A stretch of 64,000 nucleotides of DNA from an uncultured Lachnospiraceae bacterium (GTDB lineage Bacteria; Bacillota; Clostridia; Lachnospirales; Lachnospiraceae): the NCBI GenBank assembly GCA_910578085.1, contig CAJTPM010000004.1, positions 62,001-126,000 on the forward strand, in the 5' to 3' direction. A model generated the notes under the pieces. It did not search any database, was not told the DNA's origin, and saw only the letters and a list, made by a program, of their open reading frames with translations. Below, piece after piece: positions 49,055 to 57,588 of the stretch (its first letter is position 1; each line of letters opens with the position of its first letter). Both the position numbers and the translations under genes were made by a program.

Positions 49055-52000
49055 ATGAACTTGACAAAAACAGCTTTAAAGCGCCCGGTCTCCTGTGTGC
49101 TGATCGTTGTTGCGCTTGTAGTATTCAGTATTTCTTCTCTGCTTGGGTTTAAACTGGAACTGACGCCCAGCATGGAACTGCCGATGTTAATTGTGGTTGC
49201 CATGTATCCGGGGGCGGACCCGGAGACAGTGGATGAACTGGTGACGAAGGTGATAGAGGACGCGGGATCTTCCCTGAGCGGCGTGGAGGACGTGACCGCT
49301 ATCTCTATAGAAAATATGTGCCAGGTGCTGTTCCAGTATGAGTACGGCGTGGATATCGACGAGTGTTATGCAGATCTGCGATCCGCGCTGGATACGGCTT
49401 CCTTAAGTCTGCCGGAGGATGTGGATACTCCAACGGTTATCGAAATGAATATGAACAGCATGCCGAACATGTACATATCAGCCACGGAGGCCGGGGACAT
49501 CGATCTGTTGAAGGTCATCAATGAATCCGTGGTACCGGACCTGGAAAAGATCTCCGGTGTGGCCCAGGTGGAAGTCAGCGGCGGCAGCGAGGAATATATT
49601 AAGGTAGAGCTGAACGAGACATTATTAAACCAGTATGGTCTGACCATGGACAGTATATCCCAGATGCTTGCCATGGTGGATTTCAGTTATCCCGCGGGGA
49701 CAGTCACCCAGGGAAAGCAGAATATGACGATCACCACAGGCAAGGATTATAATACCGTGCAGCAGCTGCGGAAAGCTCCCCTTACGACAGCCAAGGGAAG
49801 TGTGATCACGCTGCAGGATGTGGCAAATGTGACGATGGCAAGCGGATCCACCGATTACATAAGCCTGTACGACGGGAAGGAAGATATCAGCATCAGCATT
49901 CAGACAAAGAGCAGTTATGGTACCGTGAATGTCTGCAATGATATCAAGGCGGCATTGGAAAAGATCAAGGCGGAAAATCCGGCCATTTCCTTTGAGATCA
50001 CTTATGATGCCAGCGAGACCATTGTGAATTCCATCTGGTCTGTGGGGCAGACTCTGATTCTGGGCATTGTTTTGTCGATGGTGGTTCTGTTCCTGTTTTT
50101 CGGGGATTTCAAGGCTTCCCTGATCGTGGGAGCTTCCATGCCGGTATCGCTGTTTGTGACATTGATTCTGATGAATGCCATGGGGTATTCTTTAAATATC
50201 GTGACTATGGGATCTCTGGTTATCGCCATCGGTATGATGGTGGACTCCTCCATCGTCGTGATCGAGAGCTGTTTCCGAATGCAGGAGAAAAAACCTGACT
50301 TTAAGGAGGCGGCGCTTGCCGGGACGAAGGTGGTGACGGCGTCTATCGTGGCCTCCACGATCACGACGGTTGTTGTGTATGTGCCTCTTGCCGTGAGTAA
50401 GGGCCTGTCGGGGCAGCTGTTCGTGCAGCTGGGCTTTACGATCGTATTTGCGATGTTAGCTTCTCTGATCGTTGCGCTGACGTTAGTGCCTCTTTGTTAT
50501 TCAAAGTTCCGCCCGGTGGAGAAAAAAGATATTCCGATGAATAAGTTTCTCCGTTTTATCATCAGAGGCTATAAAAAACTGCTGAGAAAGCTTTTAAACA
50601 AACGGTTTCTGGTGATTATTGCTTCCGTGGCGATGGTTGTGGTTTCCATTCTCATGGGAACGCAGCTGAACATGGAGATGATGCCCTCGGCAGATGAGGG
50701 AACCATATCGATCGATGCAAGCTTCCGGGCCGGCACGAGAACGGAGAGCATTGATGAGCAGATGCAGGAATGGGTGCAGATCGTGTCTACAGACGAGGAT
50801 GTGGAGCACTATTCCTATTATGTAAGCGGATCCAATTCCGGCATCAGCGCCTACTTGAAAAAGGACAGAAGCCGGGATACCGTGAAGATCGTGGACGAAT
50901 GGAACGAACTGGCAAAGGAGATGCCGGGCATGGACATCACAGTTTCCTCCTCCGGCTCCAGTATGAGCTCCATGATGGGCGGCGGTACCTACGGCATCAG
51001 TTTACAGGGCAGAGATATGGATGAACTGAAGGCCTTTGCGGAAGAGCTGGAAGATAAATTTCTGGCGGTAGATGGTGTGGTTAAGGTGGATAATTCCACT
51101 TCCGGCGACAACATCCGGGCCAGGATCGATGTGGATGAGCTGAAGGCCATGCAGTACGGTCTGACGCCCATTACGGTGGGAATGGCGGTAGGCAATGCCA
51201 CCGGCGGTAAGAAAGCCATGACTGTGACAAGAGAGGGTTCCGAATATGAGGTGCGGCTTGAATATCCGGAGGGTGCATACGACGATATGAACAGTCTGAT
51301 GAATCTGAATATTCTGTCGCCTACGGGAATAACCGTACCGCTCAGAGATATTGCGCAGATCGTTTACGAGGAGGCGCAGGAACAGATCTACAAGGAAAAC
51401 GGACAGTATCAGATCTCGCTGACTGCGACCACCACCTCGGATCAATATTATGAGGCTCAGGCGGCAATTGATGAGATCGTGGAAAATACGGTGTTCCCGG
51501 ATACGGTTTCACCGGCGAGCAGCGCCATGACGGCAATGATGATGGAGGAATTCAACACGCTGATCAAGGCCATCCTTACCGCAGTATTTCTGGTATTCCT
51601 TGTGATGGCAATGCAGTTTGAGTCACCCAGATTTTCGTTTATGGTAATGATGTGTGTTCCCTTTGCGCTGATTGGCTCGTTTATGTTTTTGTTTGTGACA
51701 GACTCCACGATCAGTATGGTATCTCTGATGGGCTTTCTGATGCTGATGGGTATCGTGGTAAATAACGGTATTCTGTATGTGGATTCCACCAACCAGCTGA
51801 AAGCGGAGATGTCGGTGGAGGATGCGTTGATCGAGACAGGCGCCATAAGACTTCGGCCGATCCTGATGACATCTCTGACGACGATTCTGTCCATGATTCC
51901 CATGGGGCTGGCTCTCGGCACAAACGGGGAGATGATGCAGGGGATGGCACTTGTTATTATCGGCGGTCTTCTGGTTTCCACGGTGCTGACGTTGGTTCTG

Positions 52001-52120
52001 ATTCCGACGATCTATCTGATTATTGATAAGGAGTCAAGGAAGGGCAGAAGAAGAAGCAGAAAAGAAGGACGGCAGGAGAGAAAGAAGCGCCGCAGAGAGA
52101 AGAAAGAGCAGGAAATGTAA
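49055..52120 (+). CDS. RND family efflux permease (HAE1-type)
   Basis: A 1021-residue proton-driven transporter. It has twelve spans in the usual 1+5+1+5 arrangement, for example SVGQTLILGIVLSMVVLFLFF, LIRAILTAVFLVFLVMAMQF-like span near residue 845, and two large extracytoplasmic loops with porter subdomains. In span 4 the motif is GMMVDSSIVVIE: the first of the two proton-relay Asp is kept but the second is Ser. GGGGGCAC precedes the ATG. It ends with a strongly basic tail (RKGRRRSRKEGRQERKKRRREKK). Substrate unknown. The TetR gene downstream is its probable regulator. Confidence 0.93.
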   Translation: MNLTKTALKRPVSCVLIVVALVVFSISSLLGFKLELTPSMELPMLIVVAMYPGADPETVDELVTKVIEDAGSSLSGVEDVTAISIENMCQVLFQYEYGVDIDECYADLRSALDTASLSLPEDVDTPTVIEMNMNSMPNMYISATEAGDIDLLKVINESVVPDLEKISGVAQVEVSGGSEEYIKVELNETLLNQYGLTMDSISQMLAMVDFSYPAGTVTQGKQNMTITTGKDYNTVQQLRKAPLTTAKGSVITLQDVANVTMASGSTDYISLYDGKEDISISIQTKSSYGTVNVCNDIKAALEKIKAENPAISFEITYDASETIVNSIWSVGQTLILGIVLSMVVLFLFFGDFKASLIVGASMPVSLFVTLILMNAMGYSLNIVTMGSLVIAIGMMVDSSIVVIESCFRMQEKKPDFKEAALAGTKVVTASIVASTITTVVVYVPLAVSKGLSGQLFVQLGFTIVFAMLASLIVALTLVPLCYSKFRPVEKKDIPMNKFLRFIIRGYKKLLRKLLNKRFLVIIASVAMVVVSILMGTQLNMEMMPSADEGTISIDASFRAGTRTESIDEQMQEWVQIVSTDEDVEHYSYYVSGSNSGISAYLKKDRSRDTVKIVDEWNELAKEMPGMDITVSSSGSSMSSMMGGGTYGISLQGRDMDELKAFAEELEDKFLAVDGVVKVDNSTSGDNIRARIDVDELKAMQYGLTPITVGMAVGNATGGKKAMTVTREGSEYEVRLEYPEGAYDDMNSLMNLNILSPTGITVPLRDIAQIVYEEAQEQIYKENGQYQISLTATTTSDQYYEAQAAIDEIVENTVFPDTVSPASSAMTAMMMEEFNTLIKAILTAVFLVFLVMAMQFESPRFSFMVMMCVPFALIGSFMFLFVTDSTISMVSLMGFLMLMGIVVNNGILYVDSTNQLKAEMSVEDALIETGAIRLRPILMTSLTTILSMIPMGLALGTNGEMMQGMALVIIGGLLVSTVLTLVLIPTIYLIIDKESRKGRRRSRKEGRQERKKRRREKKEQEM

Positions 52121-52262
52121 CAGTGAAGTGTATGGTATCAGAGAAGTGAGTGGGCACGTTTCTCTGTACAGAAGAAGCCGGAGGGGAGTATTATCCTGAA
52201 GCAGTTATGAATTGCGAAGGGATGATTCCCCTGAGGTATTGGGGAAAACGGAGAGGTGTACA

Positions 52263-52874
52263 TTGAAAATGGAAGAAAAATTATCGCCGAAGGTGGAAGC
52301 TTTGTACAAGGCGGTTATGGAGCTTTTGCTGGAGGGGAAGGAAATCAGAAAAATGAAAGTTTCCGAAATTACGGAACAGGCCGGTATCGGCAAGGGAACC
52401 GCCTATGAGTATTTTGAGAGCAGAGAGGAGCTGCTTGTCCGTGCACTCGGCTACCAGCAGAGGATATGGGCGGAAAATATCCGGGAAGAACTGTCGCACC
52501 ATGACGGATTAATGGAACAATTGGATCGTCTGTTTGATCTGCTGGATCGTATTATACAGAGTGTAAAAAAGGAGGCGCTGGAGGAGATCTGTAATATATT
52601 TTTTCTTTCTCCGGTCTTCAAAAGAGACAAAGACTGTGGTCTGGCAGAACTTTTATACGATATGGTCGGGGAAGCAAAACGGGGGGGTATGTTACGGGAA
52701 GAGTTTCCTGATGAGTATATCGTACTTTCCCTGTCGGGGAAACTGTTCAGTTATATTTCGTTTTCCATAGCGGAAAAGGATGGGATGGAAAGGACCTGCA
52801 CGTCAGGGCGGATCAGGGCGTATCTGGCTGACAGTTTTGCACAGGAATTTCTGGCGGAGCAGAGAAAAATATGA
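52263..52874 (+). CDS. TetR/AcrR-family transcriptional regulator
   Basis: About 203 residues. A TTG start at 52263 is preferred because GGAGAGG lies six bases before it; the ATG at 52269 is the alternative. The helix-turn-helix is KMKVSEITEQAGIGKGTAYEYFESREELLVRAL (about residues 32-64). The C-terminal ligand-binding helices (about 70-200) share little with characterised members. It follows the RND pump in the same direction and probably represses it in response to a pump substrate. Confidence 0.9.
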   Translation: MKMEEKLSPKVEALYKAVMELLLEGKEIRKMKVSEITEQAGIGKGTAYEYFESREELLVRALGYQQRIWAENIREELSHHDGLMEQLDRLFDLLDRIIQSVKKEALEEICNIFFLSPVFKRDKDCGLAELLYDMVGEAKRGGMLREEFPDEYIVLSLSGKLFSYISFSIAEKDGMERTCTSGRIRAYLADSFAQEFLAEQRKI

Positions 52875-53010
52875 CGGACGGGTGTGGACGGCGGTTTAGC
52901 CGATATACTGATCTTGCAGGTAAAAGAGAAGCGTAACGGGAAGAAAAAGAAATTTATCGCAGTGACGGAAATTGTTGCTTAAATATCATGCGGAAAGGAT
53001 TATGACAGAG

Positions 53011-53844
53011 ATGAAGATGGAAAGAAAAAAGAGAGGACGCATTCTGGCGGCGATGTTGTGCGGCGTGATGCTGCTTTGTCTGGCACCGGCGGAAACGGCC
53101 TGTGCGGCGGAGCCGGAGAAGGTGATAAGACTTCGGGCAAAGGGGATCGAAGATCCTGTAAGTACCGGGAATAACTGGACGGGCGATTATGTGACATACA
53201 GCGATTGCTATGTGGTTCGGGAAAACTGGGATCTGGAAGGTTTTAAAGATCTTCTTGTACCGTCTGTGCTGTATCGGGTGACGGACGCCTATCGCTATGA
53301 CAGGAGTATGAGAAAGAGGGTGATGGATCTGCAGTCTGTTGCGGATGGCAGCAGGGGCGCGGTGGAACTGAGAAATATTGCTTTTATCAGTGCTGCGGAA
53401 GGTGGAAAGGAATCTACCTTTCAGAATATGGGCGGCATTCGCGCGGTGCCGGAAAAGGAAGTGAATATCTGGAAGCTTACTATTTTAAATCCGTATGATG
53501 AGGAGAAAAATCCTGCCGGCATGAGGCAGCCGGAGATAAATAATGTGCGAAAAGAAGGGGGCTATCTCTGCTTTGATTATAAGGAGTTATATTCTACGGG
53601 AAACTGTTATCTGTCTGCAATTCTGACCACGGAGCGGGGAGAAGAGATCATAGGCTATGACAGACTGGTGGATGCCTCATACAGAGGAGTTGGTACGGTG
53701 GCGATGGCGTGGCCGCCGGAATACGATGAGAACGGCTATGTGCTGAAGGTGTTTGCCGAGAAATACAACGGAGATAATATGACCGATTATATCAGCGAGA
53801 TGCAGTATGTATACAAAGGTGCTGCGATCGATAAAGAGGATTGA
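53011..53844 (+). CDS. secreted protein of unknown function
   Basis: A 277-residue exported protein. ATG 53011 is chosen at good distance from GAAAGGAT; ATG 53002 is too close and 53017 is also possible. Signal peptide MKMERKKRGRILAAMLCG and onwards, with a likely cleavage after ACAA near residue 33. The mature part is rich in Tyr, Glu and Asn, with alternating strands (YVTYSDCYVVRENWDLE, VELRNIAFISAA, EVNIWKLTILNPYDEE), so it is probably a beta-rich extracellular domain. No catalytic motif or anchor is seen. A bidirectional terminator follows. Confidence 0.75.
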   Translation: MKMERKKRGRILAAMLCGVMLLCLAPAETACAAEPEKVIRLRAKGIEDPVSTGNNWTGDYVTYSDCYVVRENWDLEGFKDLLVPSVLYRVTDAYRYDRSMRKRVMDLQSVADGSRGAVELRNIAFISAAEGGKESTFQNMGGIRAVPEKEVNIWKLTILNPYDEEKNPAGMRQPEINNVRKEGGYLCFDYKELYSTGNCYLSAILTTERGEEIIGYDRLVDASYRGVGTVAMAWPPEYDENGYVLKVFAEKYNGDNMTDYISEMQYVYKGAAIDKED

Positions 53845-53941
53845 TGCATGATAAATATATTTCCTGGTGTGAATCATGAAATAGAATGCGGCAGAGGATG
53901 TCATTGACAGGCTGAAAGAACTGATAGAATAAGTTATCGCT

Positions 53942-53990
53942 AATCCCCCGGAACTGTCCGAAAATGCGGCAGTTCCGGGGGATTTTATCT
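53942..53990. terminator. bidirectional rho-independent terminator
   Basis: A 15-base perfect stem AATCCCCCGGAACTG/CAGTTCCGGGGGATT with a 13-base loop. A T-tract on the plus side and A/T-rich sequence on the other let it serve both the secreted-protein gene and the minus-strand gene ending at 54014. Confidence 0.85.
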
Positions 53991-54013
53991 GTCTCACACA
54001 GAGGGGATAAGGG

Positions 54014-56302
54014 CTACTGTTTGATAAATGCGATCTCTGCTTCCATGGCTTCCGGTATCGGTTCTCCTTTGGAGAGCAGCTTCTTCCCGAGGTTATCCAG
54101 CTTTCTGCAGCGTTCTGCGACACTTCTGCCGTGGGCCTCCAGAAGCTCCTGATAGATCGGGTTGCTGGAGAGCGTTTGTCTGAACGGCGCAGAGAGCGGA
54201 CACTGGCTGAACAGGATGGCTCTGGCATTTTTTACCAGATGGGGAGAACCTTTGCTCTCAAACATAATGTAGGTCATATAGTCGGTCAGGAAATATTCCT
54301 TAAAGTTTGATTTACATTTCTGCAGCCCGGTCTTGATCTTTTCCTTGGTGTCCGTGGAAAGCTCGGGATTTTTCTTATAAAACTGCAGAAAATCGTAATA
54401 CAGGCTGGTCAGGGAAGGATCGGTCACATCGTTCCAGCGGGCTCCCTGCACACGCTTGCACATCTCCCAGCGGTATTCGCCGACGATGCGGATCATGATC
54501 TTCTCCAGATCTTCCAGCTGGAAGATCGGCAGCATCATGCGGGCGGGGGTTAAACGGTTTCTGCCCACGATCTCCTGCCACATAGCGCCTCTCATACCGA
54601 CTACCGGCATCAGAATAATATCAGGCAGGATCTCCACATTGAAAAAGTCATGGATATTCTCCTTTTCTGAGAGAACAGTGAGGCTTTTTCTGGCAAAAAC
54701 AGAGTAATCGGCCGCGCGGATCGCATTGATCTGCTTTATGATCTGATCGGGATAGAGCAGTGCATCCTCCGGCTGGCGGATAAACTGATGCTCCGATAAG
54801 ATGGGGCAGAATACGGAAGGCCTGCCGCTGGTGATCTTACAGCCTCTGGTGAACATGTTCTCCAGCTCAAAGTTGACTTTTGCCACATTGTCCTGAAGCA
54901 TCTCCTGTGCCTTTTCTGCGGTGATGCTCCCGTCGGATTTCAATGACTGGACATGTTTTTCGAAGTTTTCATCCAGTTCATTGATACTGGGTTCCTTTTC
55001 ACCCTCATAGACCGCTCGAAGCCATTCGTAGGCCGTATAGATGCCATGTTCCGGAGATCCGGAGTAATGGCCGGCATTCTGATACAGGAAACTGGCACTG
55101 TCCATACCGCACAGGTCAGCATCTACAAAACCAAAATTGAAGAACATCTTCAAAATGGGCGGCATGTTGCTGCTTTTCAGGCTGACATGGAAAGCGGCAG
55201 TATACACTTTATAGAAAATGTCAGTCAGGGTGCGCCGCAGCTTCATGGCTTCCTGAGAAGTTGCATTTTTATCGGAAATCTGTTTGTAAGCGATCAGTGC
55301 ATTTTTGAAGTCGCTGGTGAGTTCAGCGTCACAGTTTGCGTATTCCAGAATAATGTCCGTGGCGCTGGCAAGGTTGGCGGTCAGGGAATAATCGGTCTGA
55401 GCATCCGCCTGTTCACCACCCGCGGAGGAATCGATCAGTTTTTTCAGCTTTTCGATCTGGTTTCGATATTCTCCGATCCTGCTGTTTGTGAGGCCCTCAG
55501 GAATGGAAGATTGCCTTTCCGCATGGGAGCAGATGTTTTCAATAGCCTCCGATACGGCAGCACTGTTTGTATTCTGTATGCCGATCCTGTAATAGATACC
55601 CGTATACAGGTCAAACAGATCCAGTCGATTCTCGTTGAGCAGCAGATAGGAAATCTGTTCCGAATAATCCTGAAGTGTCTGAAACCTTTCGAGAAGTATG
55701 TGGATGTCATCCACGGCATGGTAAAGGTAGCCGGGGACAAACTGATTTTCATGCAGTGCGCTGGTGAATGCCTTGTTCAGCATAATATTATGCAGACCCG
55801 TATAATGAGCCGTCTGCCACGGGTTTGGCGTATAGCTTTCCTCCAGAGGTTCGAGAGATTCAATACCGGGAAGCTCTTTGATTACAATATGCAGTTTCTC
55901 ACAGAATTTCCGGTAGGCCTCATAGGATGAGAACAGAAAGTCATAGAGTTCCTTACAGGAGCGATAGGTGGTCGTGTAAGTATTTAACATTTTTCTGGCA
56001 AAACGGTTCATTGTCAGGGCGAATCTGATTCTGTTATCAGGCTGGTCGCCGAAAAATTTGGTTCGCAGAAGAACCGTCGGCGAACCGTAGGGAACGATCG
56101 TACAGTCGCTTAAGGCTTTGTAGGAAAAAAAGTGACAGCCCTTATTAAAATCGCAGATACCGATCATATCTCCTTTCTCCAGCGGAATGGAACCGCCGGG
56201 AAATTGAGCCTGAACACTTCCCTCTGAAATGTACCAGAAACATTCGAGAGCCTGTCCTTCTTCAATAAATGTTTCGCCTGCTGTAATATGTTTTGATGTC
56301 AT
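54014..56302 (-). CDS. large protein with N-terminal CRP-like cyclic-nucleotide-binding fold
   Basis: A 762-residue protein. ATG 56302 is chosen because AGGAGA lies seven bases upstream and a perfect promoter sits at 56395-56367; a longer frame from 56431 would start before that promoter. Residues 1 to about 105 have the CRP-type jelly roll (SKHITAGETFIEEGQALECFWYISEGSVQAQFP, PLEKGDMIGICD). The arginine-bearing phosphate cassette of true cNMP binders (FGE..RAA) is not visible. The remaining about 650 residues are helical with no recognised domain, membrane span or HTH. It is divergent from the 158-aa gene at 56453. Function unknown. Confidence 0.8.
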   Translation of the reverse strand: MTSKHITAGETFIEEGQALECFWYISEGSVQAQFPGGSIPLEKGDMIGICDFNKGCHFFSYKALSDCTIVPYGSPTVLLRTKFFGDQPDNRIRFALTMNRFARKMLNTYTTTYRSCKELYDFLFSSYEAYRKFCEKLHIVIKELPGIESLEPLEESYTPNPWQTAHYTGLHNIMLNKAFTSALHENQFVPGYLYHAVDDIHILLERFQTLQDYSEQISYLLLNENRLDLFDLYTGIYYRIGIQNTNSAAVSEAIENICSHAERQSSIPEGLTNSRIGEYRNQIEKLKKLIDSSAGGEQADAQTDYSLTANLASATDIILEYANCDAELTSDFKNALIAYKQISDKNATSQEAMKLRRTLTDIFYKVYTAAFHVSLKSSNMPPILKMFFNFGFVDADLCGMDSASFLYQNAGHYSGSPEHGIYTAYEWLRAVYEGEKEPSINELDENFEKHVQSLKSDGSITAEKAQEMLQDNVAKVNFELENMFTRGCKITSGRPSVFCPILSEHQFIRQPEDALLYPDQIIKQINAIRAADYSVFARKSLTVLSEKENIHDFFNVEILPDIILMPVVGMRGAMWQEIVGRNRLTPARMMLPIFQLEDLEKIMIRIVGEYRWEMCKRVQGARWNDVTDPSLTSLYYDFLQFYKKNPELSTDTKEKIKTGLQKCKSNFKEYFLTDYMTYIMFESKGSPHLVKNARAILFSQCPLSAPFRQTLSSNPIYQELLEAHGRSVAERCRKLDNLGKKLLSKGEPIPEAMEAEIAFIKQ

Positions 56303-56366
56303 AATAATCTCCTGTTCCGATCCCATAGATACTTTTTTCGATCTTTGAATTTGAAGCTTTTTCTTT

Positions 56367-56395
56367 ATTATACTAATTTGGAGCTTTTTTGTGAA
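56367..56395 (-). promoter_or_regulatory. promoter of the CRP-like-domain gene
   Basis: Minus strand: TTCACA (5 of 6), a 17-base spacer, perfect TATAAT. It fixes the gene start at 56302. Confidence 0.8.
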
Positions 56396-56452
56396 GTCTT
56401 TCTGTACTTTTTCAGAATTTTTTGGTATCATAAAAAAGCGAGGGTATAAATT

Positions 56453-56929
56453 ATGAATATAGAGGACAGGACGAAAGAACTGGATATCAATACGAGAAGG
56501 AATCTGATCAAACAGTATCAGCCTGATGCCAGGCGGCTTGCGCGTTATATTTCGTGGCTCGAGACAAAGCGGGGCAGCGATGTGATGGACAGTTACAAAG
56601 GGGAAGGTGTGCGCAAAACAGCATTTACTTTTCCTGTCTATGATGCAACGTTGTTGAGTTTTGTGAAAACGGCAAGGGAAACCCGGTTTGTTACCCGCAA
56701 TTATCAGTATGTTTACAGCAGGAGAAGAATAAAGGATACAGAGCAGGAAAAGATGGAACTGAAAAATGCCACACTGCGGGATATGGAGCTGATATCCGGT
56801 ATCTTTTCCAGATATATACTCGGCGGCATGACAAAGAGCGTTTTGTGGGCGCAGGGAGTGGAGAACGGCATATTCCTGGAAGTGCTCTACAGACTGCGGG
56901 AGATTCTGGAAATAAACGATTTATCATAA
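56453..56929 (+). CDS. 158-aa protein of unknown function
   Basis: A soluble, basic, helical protein of 158 residues starting MNIEDRTKELDINTRRNLIKQYQPDARRLARYI. It contains a stretch KTAFTFPVYDATLLSFVKTARETRFVTRNYQYVYSRRR and a closing helix LYRLREILEINDL. No membrane span or signal. It is divergent from the large CRP-like gene with 150 bases between starts, and is followed after 19 bases by a TetR regulator gene, so the three genes probably form one regulatory group. The family is not recognised. Confidence 0.75.
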   Translation: MNIEDRTKELDINTRRNLIKQYQPDARRLARYISWLETKRGSDVMDSYKGEGVRKTAFTFPVYDATLLSFVKTARETRFVTRNYQYVYSRRRIKDTEQEKMELKNATLRDMELISGIFSRYILGGMTKSVLWAQGVENGIFLEVLYRLREILEINDLS

Positions 56930-56948
56930 GTATTGGAGAAGGGTTGTT

Positions 56949-57524
56949 ATGGGAGAGCGTTCGTTACAAAAGAAACAGTTGATTCTGGAAAAGGCGAAAG
57001 AAGTATTTGTGGAGAAGGGATTCCGCGATGTGACCATGAAAGACATTGTGGACGCCTGTGAGATCAGCAGAGGTGGGCTGTATCTGTATTATGCAAATAC
57101 GGAGGAGATTTTCCTGGAGGTGCTTGCCGCGGAATCCGAAAAAACAGAGGATGTGTTTTCGGAAAATGTAGGGGAGAATGCCACAGCGGCGGAAATCTTT
57201 GCCGTGTTTTTGAAGGAACAGAAAAAAGAGATCCTGCGCAGTAAAAAGACGCTGGCCACAGCCGCCTATGAGTATGCCTTTGCGAACCCCCAAAATAATG
57301 TTTTGAAAAAGCGTTTTAATGACGGTGTGACCATGCTGGAGAAGTTACTGAGAATGGGCGCTGAAAACGGTGAATTTTATGATGTGGATACCCGCATTGC
57401 GGCAAAGAATGTGATGTATGTGCTGGAAGGGCTGAAAATAGCCTCTGTGACGATGGGCGTGTCGGGGGAGACCGTCGATAATGAACTGTATATGATCATG
57501 CAGGGGCTGATGATAGAGGAATAA
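56949..57524 (+). CDS. TetR/AcrR-family transcriptional regulator
   Basis: A 191-residue regulator. N-terminal helix-turn-helix: KEVFVEKGFRDVTMKDIVDACEISRGGLYLYYANTEEIFLEVL (about residues 15-57). The C-terminal effector domain is all-helical (about 65-190). GGAGAAGGG precedes ATG. It follows the 158-aa gene in the same direction and may control that gene and the divergent CRP-like gene. Confidence 0.93.
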   Translation: MGERSLQKKQLILEKAKEVFVEKGFRDVTMKDIVDACEISRGGLYLYYANTEEIFLEVLAAESEKTEDVFSENVGENATAAEIFAVFLKEQKKEILRSKKTLATAAYEYAFANPQNNVLKKRFNDGVTMLEKLLRMGAENGEFYDVDTRIAAKNVMYVLEGLKIASVTMGVSGETVDNELYMIMQGLMIEE

Positions 57525-57588
57525 TAAATCATGCTTCAGGGCGGAAAGCTCTGGGGCATTCTATATGAAGGAGGAAAATAGCTCGACA

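Noticed and set aside
54953..55930. A 325-codon plus-strand frame opposite the CRP-like gene
   Set aside because: It is antisense to a well supported gene with promoter and ribosome site; its translation shows no domain and looks like a reverse-complement shadow.
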